Shown piece by piece: positions 17,307 through 26,600 of a stretch of 64,000 nt of DNA. Under the pieces are notes generated by a model that had not been told where the DNA came from, did no database searches, and was given only the letters and a program-made list of their open reading frames with translations. Every line of letters starts with the position of its first letter. Within the stretch, counting starts at the first letter, position 1. Source of the stretch: Streptomyces fradiae ATCC 10745 = DSM 40063 (GTDB lineage Bacteria > Actinomycetota > Actinomycetes > Streptomycetales > Streptomycetaceae); assembly GCF_008704425.1 (NCBI RefSeq), contig NZ_CP023696.1, positions 5,248,501 to 5,312,500 on the forward strand. Direction: 5' to 3'. The position numbers were made by a program, and so were the translations under genes.

Positions 17307-17427
17307 CGGCGCGGGGACGTAGACTGGTGGGTCGGACGTCGGGCGGCACGGCCACCCGCCCCCGCACCGGCGCCCCGGCCCTTTCCCGCGCTTTCCCCAC
17401 GCCCCCTTCTCCTGGAGTCGCCCCGCC

Positions 17428-18762
17428 ATGCCGAAGAACGCACCCGAGTCCCCGTCGCTGGTCGGTGCGGAGTACGAGGTCGAGATCGGCCCCGTCGCGC
17501 ATGGCGGCCACTGCATCGCCCGCACCGACGAGGGCCGCGTCCTGTTCGTCCGGCACGCGCTGCCGGGCGAGCGGGTCGTCGCCCGCGTCACCGAGGGCGA
17601 CGAGACCTCCCGCTTCCTGCGGGCCGACGCGGTGACGGTCCTGGACGCCTCGAAGGACCGCATCCCGGCGCCCTGCCCGTACGCCGGACCGGGCCGCTGC
17701 GGCGGCTGCGACTGGCAGCACGCCAAGCCGGGCGCCCAGCGCCGGCTGAAGGGCGAGGTCGTCGCGGAGCAGCTGCACCGCCTCGCCGGGCTCACCCCCG
17801 AGGAGGCCGGCTGGGACGGCACGGTCGTCCCCGCCGAGGGCGACAAGCTGCCGGCCGGCGAGGTCCCGCGGTGGCGCACCCGCGTCCAGTACGCCGTGGA
17901 CGCCTCCGGCCGGGCCGGGCTGCGCCGCCACCGCTCCCACGAGGTCGAGCCGATCGACCACTGCATGATCGCCGCCGAGGGCGTCAGCGAACTGGGCGTC
18001 GAGAAGCGCGAGTGGCCGGGCATGGCCTCCGTGGAGGCGATCGCCGCGACCGGCTCCCAGGACCGCCAGGTCATCCTGACCCCGCGCCCCGGCGCCCGGC
18101 TGCCGCTCGTCGAGCTGGACAAGCCGGTGTCGGTGCTGCGGGTGGAGGAGAAGGACGGCGGCGTCCACCGCGTCCACGGCCGTCCCTTCGTCCGGGAGCG
18201 CGCCGACGACCGCACGTACCGGGTCGGCAACGGCGGCTTCTGGCAGGTCCACCCGAAGGCCGCCGACACCCTGGTCCGCGCCGTCATGCAGGGCCTGCTG
18301 CCCCGCAAGGGCGACACCGCCCTGGACCTGTACTGCGGGGTCGGCCTCTTCGCCGGGGCCCTCGCGGACCGCGTCGGCGACAAGGGCGCCGTCCTCGGCA
18401 TCGAGTCGGGCAAGCGCGCCGTCGAGGACGCCCGCCACAACCTGCAGGGCTTCGACCGGGTCCGGATCGAGCAGGGCAAGGTCGACCAGGTCCTGCCGCG
18501 CACGGGCATCACGGAGGTCGACCTCATCGTCCTGGACCCGCCCCGCGCGGGCGCAGGCAAGCAGGTCGTCCACCACCTCGCCGCCCTGGGCGCCCGCCGC
18601 ATCGCCTACGTCGCCTGCGACCCGGCCGCCCTCGCCCGCGACCTCGCCTACTTCCGCGAGTCCGGCTACAAGCCGCGCACCCTGCGCGCGTTCGACCTGT
18701 TCCCGATGACGCACCACGTGGAGTGCGTGGCGATTCTGGAGCCTGCAGCAAAGGGTGTCTGA
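17428..18762 (+). CDS. TrmA/RlmD-family RNA (uracil-5-)-methyltransferase
   Basis: SAM-dependent RNA methyltransferase of 444 aa that methylates C5 of a uridine in rRNA or tRNA. An N-terminal TRAM domain (about 10-72) binds RNA. Cysteines 83, 91, 94 and 179 fit the [4Fe-4S] cluster of the RlmD type. The Rossmann domain has DLYCGVGLFAG (SAM), VLDPPRAG, nucleophile C397 (VACDPAALARD) and general-base E432 in FPMTHHVECV. ATG 17428 lies in MPKNAPESPS, ahead of TRAM. The last 60 bp, encoding the HHVE motif, recur at 22975 and 32077: the gene's 3' end is the integration site of two islands. Confidence 0.92.
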   Translation: MPKNAPESPSLVGAEYEVEIGPVAHGGHCIARTDEGRVLFVRHALPGERVVARVTEGDETSRFLRADAVTVLDASKDRIPAPCPYAGPGRCGGCDWQHAKPGAQRRLKGEVVAEQLHRLAGLTPEEAGWDGTVVPAEGDKLPAGEVPRWRTRVQYAVDASGRAGLRRHRSHEVEPIDHCMIAAEGVSELGVEKREWPGMASVEAIAATGSQDRQVILTPRPGARLPLVELDKPVSVLRVEEKDGGVHRVHGRPFVRERADDRTYRVGNGGFWQVHPKAADTLVRAVMQGLLPRKGDTALDLYCGVGLFAGALADRVGDKGAVLGIESGKRAVEDARHNLQGFDRVRIEQGKVDQVLPRTGITEVDLIVLDPPRAGAGKQVVHHLAALGARRIAYVACDPAALARDLAYFRESGYKPRTLRAFDLFPMTHHVECVAILEPAAKGV

Positions 18763-18771
18763 CCTGGTGAT
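18694..18771 (+). other. attL-like copy A: 3' end of the methyltransferase gene
   Basis: This segment encodes FPMTHHVECV to the stop, plus about 10 bp. It shares a 32-bp exact run with the copy at 32077 and strong similarity with the copy at 22975. Upstream flank is chromosomal and downstream flank is island sequence. Differences from copy C inside the shared codons are mostly synonymous, as expected when an element brings its own version of the gene end. Confidence 0.75.
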
Positions 18772-18805
18772 TCTCTGATTCCCCAGGTTGCGGGCGGGTC
18801 GCGCC

Positions 18806-18842
18806 GACATGTTTCCGTAGGTTCACCGCGTGGAGCATGCCG
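18806..18842 (+). repeat. degenerate copy of the att segment
   Basis: Begins GACATGTTTCCG, identical to the first 12 bases of copy C (32077), and continues with a diverged CACCGCGTGGAGCATGC, which resembles CACCACGTGGAGTGCG of the intact copies. It may be the scar of an older integration or excision. Confidence 0.45.
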
Positions 18843-18941
18843 CAGGTTCCCGCCACGTGTCTCACCTTCGATTTCGCGGCGGGGGCGTGGGTCCGGAAAG
18901 CTCTGCCTCAGCTCCGTAAGGGACGGGTTCGGGGAATGTCT

Positions 18942-18978
18942 TGACGCTCGTTCGACGCCATTCCTGACGGTGCGTCAG
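18942..18978 (+). repeat. left arm-like motif of island 1
   Basis: TGACGCTCGTTCGACGC (18942-18958) is a TGACGC direct repeat with 11-bp spacing, one mismatch from the motif at 22884. CTGACG-GTG-CGTCAG, a perfect inverted repeat, follows at 18964-18978. The related left end of island 2 (23207-23252) has the same two elements in the same order. Candidate integrase or excisionase binding arms. Confidence 0.5.
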
Positions 18979-19065
18979 GTGGTGGTCCTGGATCAGATGA
19001 CGCGGTTCAGCCGACTTGTCGGGCGCAACCCGTCGAGCATCGCGTCAGCCCTCGAAGTTTCATGA

Positions 19066-19096
19066 CGGTCCGCCGACGAAGTCGGTGGACCGTTTT
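19066..19096 (+). terminator. rho-independent terminator
   Basis: CGGTCCGCCGAC (19066-19077), loop GAA, and GTCGGTGGACCG (19081-19092) form a 12-bp stem with one G-T pair, followed by TTTT. The T-run gives the + direction. No intact plus-strand gene precedes it; it may belong to a lost element gene. Confidence 0.75.
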
Positions 19097-19209
19097 CGTG
19101 TCGTGGGTTGAGCGTGTGCAGGCCGAAGATCCGAGTGTCGCCTCGGGGCGGCGCCGGGTTCCACGCGTCCGGTGGTGAGGTGCTGTCCAAGGGACGAGGA
19201 ATTGGCTGG

Positions 19210-19356
19210 TCAGCATGGGGCGGGCACGTGGGTGAGCAGGTCGAGGGCTGTGGTGATGTGACCGGTCCAGGGCCAGTGCCCGGCCAGGCGGAGGATTCAC
19301 CGACGGCCGGTGGTGACGAGTTGTCCGGCCGTGGTCAGCAGGCGGAGCCGCAGTCG
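19210..19356 (-). pseudogene. remnant of an IS1380-like transposase C terminus
   Basis: Reading the minus strand gives RLRLRLLTTAGQLVTTGRR, then an in-frame TGA, then ILRLAGHWPWTGHITTALD and a stop at 19210. The WPWT segment within a basic C-terminal tail resembles the end of IS1380-family transposases as I remember them. Upstream sequence changes character (a GETGTGKS P-loop-like string near 19400 in another context), so the fragment is broken on that side. About 49 codons, not functional. Confidence 0.45.
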
Positions 19357-19454
19357 GCGGGGCTCTCGGGGTGGCGGCGATGTGCGAGGACGGATTTCCC
19401 GGTGCCGGTCTCGCCGAGTGCGGCGCGGGGGCCATGGACCTGTTCGGCGGCTGG

Positions 19455-20313
19455 CTACCGTTCCAGGAATTCGAGCGCCCGCGGGACGAATCTGTCGTGG
19501 TGCTGGAAGATCCCTCCGTGTCCGCGTCGGGGTAGAGGGGTTCGAGTTCGCCCTGGGGCAGCCGGGCCGCCAGGTCGACGGTGTTGATGCTCGGGACCAT
19601 GCGATCGCTCTCGCCGTTGGCCGCCAGGACCGGTTGGTGGCGCGAAAGATCGGCCGGTGCCTGGCGGCCCCAGCGGTGGATGGCCTTCAGCTGGGCGCGG
19701 AACGATGAGAGCGAGATGGCTTTGTCGCGGTCGTTCGTGCGCTCCTTCAGCCGGTCCAGGAAGGCGTGGGCTGCCCGGCGGCCACCGGCGGTGTCGGTGA
19801 AGAAGAGGTACTGCTTGGGGTCTTTGCGGGTCAGGACGGCCTTGACGGTGTCCTTGATGGTGAGGCTTGTGACCTTGTCGATTCCGGGGCCTCCGGCGGG
19901 TCCCGTGCCCGCGAGGATGAGCTTGCGTACAAGGTCGGGTTCTTCTGCCGCGATGACCTGGGCGATGAAGCCGCCCATCGACAGGCCGAGCAGGTCGACC
20001 CTGTCGTATCCGAGGGCCAGATGAAGAGCACGGTGTCGCGAGCCATCGCCTCGATCGTGTCGGGTGTGGAGCCGCCGGACGCGCCGACGCCGCGGTTGTC
20101 GATGGTGATCACGGGGCGCCGGGCGGCGAGTCCGTCGACGACGCGGGGACCCCAGTTGTCCAGGACTGCGGACAGGTGGTTGAGGAGGATCAGGGGTATG
20201 CCGTCGTCCGGGCCGAGCCGCCGGTAGGCGAAGGTCACGCCACGCACGGACACGGAGCGGTTCGGCGTGTTCTTGTACGACATCGGGGCGGGTGAACTGG
20301 ACGGTGTGCTCAT
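19455..20313 (-). pseudogene. alpha/beta hydrolase, two frameshifts
   Basis: From ATG 20313 (MSTPSSSPAPMSYKN) the product reads as an alpha/beta hydrolase: LILLNHLSAVLDNWGPRVVDGLA, ITIDNRGVGASGG, then a frameshift near 20025 at LFI|ALGYDRVDLLGLSMGGF (nucleophile elbow GLSMGG in the second frame), and NGESDRMVP with the acid residue. A second frameshift near 19492 restores FQHHDRFVPRALEFLER at the end, including the usual His. Reassembled, the length is about 285 aa, normal for the family. Two single-base changes in one gene indicate decay. The original substrate is unknown. Confidence 0.75.
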
Positions 20314-20405
20314 GGCCGGGTCCTGAGGTGGTGTGGCGGGGGAGTGGGGTGTGCAGGGTCTTGTCGCTGTCGGAGGTGACTGGCGCCTCGGACTCGTTTC
20401 CGCCC

Positions 20406-21411
20406 TTACGTCATCGCGGCGACGACTTTGCCGGCCTTTGCTCGTCCCCTCTCGACGTATTCCATGGCCTGGAGGGTTTCTTCGAACGGGAAGACGCGGT
20501 CGACGACGGGGCGGATCTTCCCGGTGTCGATGAGGGGGGCGTTCGCGGAGTTGGGCGCCGCTGGCCTTCATGAACAGGAAGGCGTAGGTGACGCCAAGGC
20601 GCTTGGCCTGGCGCCGGGTCTTGGCCCTGAGGGCGGTGACGGCCAGGCGCAGGACCGGGTTCGAGCCGAGCTCGCGGGCGCTGGCCGGGTCGGGCGGGCC
20701 CACGACGGAGATGGCCTGGCCGCCGGGCTTGAGGACGCGCAGGGACTTGGCAAGGTTCTCGCCGCCGAGGGAGTCCAGGACGACGTCGTAGTCGTGGAGG
20801 ACTTCGGTGAAGTCCTGTGTGCGGTAGTCGATGACTTCGTCTGCGCCGAGTTCCTTGACCAGGTCGACCTTGGCGGTGCTCGCGGTGGTGGCCACGTACG
20901 CGCCCAGTGCCTTGGCCAGCTGGACGGCGATGGAGCCGAGGCCGCCGGCGCCCGCGTGGATGAAGACCTTCTGGCCCGGCTGTACGTGGGCCCGCTCGAT
21001 CAGGGCCTGCCAGGCGGTCAGCGCGACCAGGGGGAGGGAGGCGGCCTCGGTCATGGTGAGCGTGGCGGACTGGGGGCGAGGTCGTCCTGGTGGACGGCGA
21101 GGAGTTCGGCGAAGGTGTGCGGTCCTTGTCAGGCCGCGCGTAGACCTCGTCGCCCACGGCGAAGCGGTCGATGGACGATCCGACCCGGACGACGGTCCCG
21201 GCGAGGTCGTTGCCCAGGACGAGCGGGAGACGGTAGGGCACGATCGCCTTGAGGTCACCTTTGCGGATCTACATGTCCAGCGGGTTGAGACGCCCGCCGC
21301 GTGGATCTTGACCAGGACGTCGTCGGCGCTCACCTGAGGGTCAGGAATCTCGGCGGCGCGCATCCCGGCCGCATCACCGTACTTCTCGACCATGAAGGCC
21401 TTCATCGTCAT
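20406..21411 (-). pseudogene. NADPH:quinone reductase-type zinc-independent alcohol dehydrogenase, frameshifted
   Basis: Starts MTMKAFMVEKYGDAAGM at 21411 and ends VVAAMT before a TAA at 20406. The medium-chain dehydrogenase fold is clear: GROES-like N domain (VLGNDLAGTVVRVGSSIDRFAVGDEVYARPD) and Rossmann domain with IHAGAGGLGSIAVQLAKALGAYV, the AGxGGxG NADP loop of quinone reductases. Conserved pieces lie in different frames, with shifts near 21270, 21110 and 20560, so at least three indels are needed for one product of about 330 aa. It faces the same way as the hydrolase remnant 90 bp downstream, suggesting a former operon for redox chemistry. Confidence 0.75.
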
Positions 21412-21577
21412 CTCCGTTCGTGTGGTCTCCCGTCCAAGCGGGAGAGGTGTTCTGTCCGTGAGGGGTTTCTCTCGGCACGAGACGGTTTGTGGTGTTCTTC
21501 TAGTCCGCGCGCGCCGCGTCGGCACGGCAGTGGCCAGTGCCTGCGCGGAGAGCTCTGCGTCGGCCGTGTTTCCGGGC

Positions 21578-22435
21578 TCAGGCCACCGGCACGACCCGGG
21601 TGATGATGCTGCTCGCGTCGCCGCCCTGGAGGTGTCTTAGCGAGCCCGCGATGCCCTCGTGCGGTACGCCGAGCGGCACGGCGCTGACCTTGTCGAGTCG
21701 CGCGTACTGCTCGTCGGTCAGCTGGACATCGAGGGCTGCGAGGTAGCTGTCGAGCTGGGGGAGATTGCGCGGGCCGATGATCGGGACCAGCGTGGCCGTG
21801 GAGCGGGCGGCGCGCTCGCGGACCCGGGCCACCGCCACCTGGGGCGGGCGTCGCACCGGTCTCCTGGGCGATGGCCAGGGCGGTGTCGACGACGGCGGTC
21901 TTCTGGCCGATGCTCTCGGTGTGGATGACCGCGCCCAGGTCGCTCAGCCGCCCCTCGGCGGAGCTGCGGTACTTGCCGGTGAGCAGTCCGACGCCGAGCG
22001 GGGACCACAGGGCTGCGACGAGCCCGAGGCTCTCGGCCATGGGCAGGAGCTCACGGTCGGCGGTGCGCTCGACGAGGCTGTACTCGTGCTGGATGCCCAC
22101 GATCGGGGCCCAGTTCTTCAGGTCCGCGAGGGTTGCCGCGCGCGAGACGCGCCGGGCGGGGAAGTTGGACAGCGCGGCGTGGTGGATCTTGCCGGCGCTA
22201 GCCAGGTCGTCGAGCCCGCGCAGGAGTTCCTCCATCGGAGTGAGCTTGTCGGGGAAGTGCACCCCCAACAGGTCGATGTAGTCGGTCCCCAGGCGCTTCA
22301 TGCCGGCCTCGACCGAGGCGACCATGTTCTTGCGGCTGTTGCCGGTCTTGGAGATGTTCGGCTGCGGGGCGGCGCCGAGGGTGAACTTCGTGGCCAGGAC
22401 GAAGTGGTCGCGGTAGGCGGAGGCACTCGTCGACG
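21578..22435 (-). pseudogene. aldo/keto reductase, N-terminally truncated and frameshifted
   Basis: The recognisable part begins with DHFVLATKFTLGAAP and runs through MKRLGTDYIDLLGVHFPD, GKIHHAALSNFPAR, LVERTADRELLPMAESLGL and WSPLGVGLLTGKY, all typical of the aldo/keto reductase barrel. A frameshift near 21850 moves the end (VPIIGPRNLPQLDSYLAAL) into another frame, finishing at 21578. The first ~70 residues, including the catalytic Asp and Tyr, are missing: at about 22435 the sequence switches to a plus-strand TetR fragment. This is a deletion junction, so the gene is dead. Confidence 0.75.
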
Positions 22436-22436
22436 A

Positions 22437-22817
22437 GGCCACCGCCCACGCCTTCGCCGAACTCGCCCAGCGCTGCAGCGCCGGGCGTGAGCGGCACGAC
22501 GGGCAGCGCGCCGCCGCCCAGCAGGCGCGATCGACGACTACCTCTCCGTCGAGCACCGCGGCGCCCCGGCGGGCGGCTGCCCGGTCGCCGCGCTCGCCAC
22601 CGACATCGCGCGCGAGGACGGGGGGCGCGAGGCCCGTCGCGTCTACGCCGAGGGGGTGGCCGACTTCGCCGGTTTCCTGGCCAGTGACGACCAGGACGGC
22701 ATCGTCCGCCTGTGTACCCTGTTCGGTGCGCTGGTCCTGTCCCGGGCCACCAAGGGCTCCCCGCTCTCCGGGGAGATCCTCGCCGCCGCGCACACAGCCT
22801 TGACTGAAACGGGCTGA
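22437..22817 (+). pseudogene. TetR-family regulator, C-terminal fragment
   Basis: Only the ligand-binding half of a TetR/AcrR regulator remains: AFAELAQRC, then after a one-base shift near 22528 IDDYLSVEHRGAPAGGCPVA, ATDIAREDG, and LCTLFGALVLSRAT to a TGA at 22815-22817. The GCPVAAL...DIAR pattern is common in the C-terminal domain of regulators next to oxidoreductase genes. The DNA-binding domain is gone; the fragment abuts the truncated aldo/keto reductase head to head, marking one deletion between two divergent genes. Confidence 0.65.
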
Positions 22818-22883
22818 TCACGGGCGCGGTGGCCGCGTCGTGGCAGCCGTCCGGTCCCCGGCGAAGTGGCGAGCCGGTCGTCA

Positions 22884-22900
22884 TGACGCTCGTTTGACGC
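22884..22900 (+). repeat. right arm-like motif of island 1
   Basis: TGACGCTCGTTTGACGC, a perfect TGACGC direct repeat, 75 nt before att copy B. The motif at 31984 has the same spacing (76 nt) to copy C. Confidence 0.5.
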
Positions 22901-22974
22901 TCTGTGCGCGTAGAGAGGGGGCGGAGAGCCGACATGGCGCTCTGACCTGGTATTTCACAGCGTCTCCTCAGGTC

Positions 22975-23041
22975 GACATTTCCGATGACTCATCATGTGG
23001 AGTGCGTGGCGGTTCTGGAGCCTGCGGCGAAGGGGTTCTGA
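22975..23041 (+). other. att copy B: methyltransferase 3' end between the two islands
   Basis: Reads GACATTTCCGATGACTCATC and continues to a TGA at 23039-23041. In the same frame as the parent gene it encodes MTHHVECVAVLEPAAKGF and a stop, differing from copy A at a few codons. It lacks a start and is not a gene; it is the junction of islands 1 and 2. Confidence 0.75.
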
Positions 23042-23206
23042 CCTGCAGTCTCAGGGAAGTGGTGATCACTTCGACGTGGTTGCTGCGTAACATCATGTGA
23101 GCTGGGGCGAAGGTTCTTGAGAGCCGCGCGACCAGCTGCTTCTTGCAACACGGGGTGATGAGGAGCAGGCGCGTGTCGCGTGTTGTCGGCCTGTGACCGA
23201 CCGTCC

Positions 23207-23252
23207 TGACGTTCGTTCGGCGCTGGTACTGACGATCAATCAGATGCGTCAG
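23207..23252 (+). repeat. left arm-like motif of island 2
   Basis: TGACGTTCGTTCGGCGC (23207-23223), then CTGACG (23229-23234) and CGTCAG (23247-23252) as an inverted pair, followed by GTAGTG. Island 1 has the same arrangement at 18942-18978, followed by GTGGTG. Counterpart of the right motif at 31984. Confidence 0.5.
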
Positions 23253-23672
23253 GTAGTGTCTGCAGGGCCGTCCGTACGGCTTGGAAGAGGTGGACAGGCA
23301 GGGGTCACAAGTTGCCTGACCTGCTCCTGGCCCCGCGTTGGGCACGTCCTTGGGACGTTGCCCTGTGATACCTGATGCATGACGTCGGCCTCACATGGGT
23401 GACGCGGGGGGCTCGTTTCTGGAGCGCGTCGAGTCGGATCGTTGCTGACGGGGCTTTGGGAGAACTCGCGAAGCGGCTGGTGCCGCTGTCGAAAGTGTGG
23501 CCACAAGGCGGTGAACCGCGGAAGGGCACACCTGGGTTCCTGCGTGCCACTCGACATGGAATTCGCCAGAAACCATGCCCTTGATTCGGTTGGATGGTGT
23601 CACCAGGTCTGGCTTCTGGCAGGCACAGGCACCGGGCTGTGCACGAACGAGGGAGGAACAGCCATTCCATCG

Positions 23673-26600
23673 ATGTGGGGTGCCGCGGAGGGCGACGGAT
23701 TCCGGGCGGCGGTGAGCGCCCTGACCCGGCGGCGAGTCGAAATCTACAGGGACGCCGGCGAGACATGGCGATTCGCTGAGAGTCTGAAGTCCGTCAGTGA
23801 GGACACCGCCCAAGAGTATGAGGGCCGCACGATCCTCGAACTCGTCCAGAACGGCCACGACGCACTGGGTGACGCCGCCCCGGGAAGGATCGCGGTTCTG
23901 GCGGTCTCTCTGGAGGGCGGCGGCGTCCTCTACATCGCCAACGAGGGGGCGGTGTTCGCCGAGGAGAACTTCCGGGCCATCACCGAGCTGGCCCTGTCGA
24001 GCAAGGCGGCGGGTGAGGGGATCGGCAACAAGGGCCTCGGTTTCCGCAGTGTGCTGCAACTGACGGACTGGCCGGAGATCTACTCGAAGTCCGCACCCGA
24101 CTCCCAGACTTACGACGGTTATTGCTTCCGCTTCGCCAGGCCCGAGGACGTGCGCACCCTGGTGGACGACTCGGCACTCGCGGCCCGGGTGATCGAGGAC
24201 ATCTCCCCGCTGGCACTACCGGTACCGGCCGACGTCACCGACCCCGTACTCAAGGAACTCGCCGAGGACGGGTACTCCACGGTCGTACGGCTGCCGCTGC
24301 GCGACCGGCACGCCTGGGGACTCGCCGTGGCACAGGCACAGAACATGGTGAACGGAGAGGCGCCGCTCCTGCTCTTCCTCGACCGGGTGGCCGAACTCCT
24401 CGTCGAGGTGCGGGACGGCTCCGACACCGCTTTCCGGCAGGCACTCTCGCGTACCGAGCGCACATCGGACCTGGTCACCGCAGGCGAGAACGACTGGGTA
24501 CGAGAGGTCGATCTCGCAGGGGCGGGCCGCTACCTGCTGGCGCGCCGCACTCTCGATCCCGAGGCCCTGAGCGGAGCGGTCAGCCGCAGCGTCCAGGCGC
24601 GTGAGATCGACGCCGCCTGGGAGAACTGGGACGCCGAGGCATGGGTGGCGGTCGCGCTGCGCCTTGACGCACCGCTCCCCAACGGTCGCATGTACACCTT
24701 CCTGCCGATGGCCGAGGGCGTCCACGCCCCGTTCCCCGGCCACGCCCATGCCCCGTTCTTCACCAAACTGGCTCGGCTCGACATCAGTGAGACGGTGAGC
24801 CTGAACGCCTTTCTCCTCGATCAGCTGGCCGTACTGACAGTGGAACTGAGCAGGCGCATCCGCTCAGAGACCCCGCACCTTCTCGCCGCGGACCTCGTGC
24901 TCGACCTCACGTGCTGGGACGTACCCGACCGGTTGGACGCGGCCCTCGACGGGGGGCTCACCGCTGAACCGATCGTGCCGCTGCACGGCAGCCAGGCGTG
25001 GGGCTCGTTGCGGGACTCCTACGGTTGGCCCGACGGCAAGCGCTCCTGGCGCGTCCTCACCATCGAGGCACTCACCGGGGTCGGAGCCGATTTGCTGACC
25101 CCGTCCGTCGGTACTGCCCGCCACACACGTCTGGACAAGCTGTGCAGGGTCGTCCTCTCCAGGCCCTTCCGGCCTCCGGCGCTTCTGGCCGCCGAGTGGA
25201 CCGAAGCCGTGGCCCGGTCACTGCTCGGCGGTACGGAACCGGCAGGACAGGTATGGGCGGACTTCTACAGCGACGTGTCCCATGCGTTCGCCCGGGACCA
25301 GGGCGTGTTGCGGGGCCGGCGCATCATTCTCGACCAGGACATGCGGCTCAGAAGCGCTCTCGGCGGCCGGACCGAGTCCGGCAGGCAGGACGCGACCGTC
25401 TTCTTCCACCCCGAGCCCGACGACATCGCGGACGGCGACGCCGCCACCCGGGTGCCGGGCGAGCTCAGGGCACTGAGGCGCCGTATCTCATTCACCCATC
25501 CGGCGATCGCCTGGGACAGCGCCGGGCGCGGATTCCTTGAGCGCAACGAACTGGTGCGCCCCTACCAACTGGACCGTGTCTTCGACGCACTGGACGACCT
25601 GCTCTGCGGCCACCCATCGGAGGCGCTCGGCCGCGACGCCCTCACCTTCGCCTTCCGGCAGTACCCACTGCTCAGCAACGCCCAGCGCAGACGGCTGGCC
25701 CGCATCCCCTTCCGGCTGCCGCTGGCCGACACCGATCGGTGGGGCAGGGCCGCACGCTGCTCCTTCTCACCGGCCTGGGGCACCGAGGGGGCGCGGCGAC
25801 TGGAGCGGTTCCTCGCCGAGGGAGGATCCCGGATCCCGGCCTTGGTCGCGCAGCGGGATCAGTGGATCAGCGGCCCCGACGACTGGCCCGCGCCGGTACA
25901 GGACCGGGCGGCCTACACCGAGTTCCTGGAGGCCCTCGGCGTATGCGACGGCCTGAGGCCTGGAGTCGTCGGGGAACGACTCGGAGCCCGCCAGGGACAC
26001 GAACTGCGGCTCGCGGGACTCGCCGCGGGCTTCGGGCTGGGGGACCCGCTCGCCGATACCTGGTGTGCCGATGTCAGAAGCGGATGGACCAAATTCCAGC
26101 ATCCCTACACGCTCTACGAGTTCATGCACCCGCCTGCCCATCTGGCGGGAGCGACCGAGGTGGCCGGCCTCGGTCCCGTCGCCCGACGCGAGTTCGCCGA
26201 GCTGTTGATGCACGGGCTGCGAACCTGGGGCGAGGAGGTCTTCACAGTCACCGTGCATAGGCCCACCTACACCTTCAAGGACGCGCACACCTGGCCCACT
26301 CCTCTGGCCTCCTACCTCCGAGGCATGGCCTGGCTGCCGGTAGACGACCCGGACAGCCCGTCCTTCGTCGAGCCCCGTCGTGCCTGGTTCACCGCCGACG
26401 GTGAACTCCCGGCTTTCGTCCCCGCGCTGCCCCTGTCGACGCGACGCCTGCTCACCCACAAGAGCGTCGTCGAACGGATGCTCAAACTCGGCCTCCGCAG
26501 GTGGGACGCTCCGCAGCACGCCGGGGCGGCGGTGAAACAGCTCGCCGACCTGCTCGACAAGGGCTACGTGCCCGAGTACCTCAGCGTCTCCTTCAAACGG

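Larger units (their letters stand above)
18763..23041. mobile_element. island 1: decayed integrative element, 4.3 kb
   Basis: Bounded by methyltransferase 3'-end copies A and B. Inside are only broken genes (alpha/beta hydrolase, quinone oxidoreductase, aldo/keto reductase, TetR fragment, transposase remnant), a rho-independent terminator, and arm-like motifs near both ends. No integrase, replication or transfer gene is present. It is probably the remnant of a once larger element or a cis-mobilizable cargo segment. Bases 18763-19209 hold no gene, only a degenerate att copy, arm motif and terminator. Confidence 0.7.

Noticed and set aside
19370..19450. P-loop-like GETGTGKS string read on the minus strand, suggesting a LuxR- or AAA-type gene
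   Set aside because: Only about 25 codons of plausible sequence exist, with no Walker B and no continuation. It may be a fragment, but it is too short to call.
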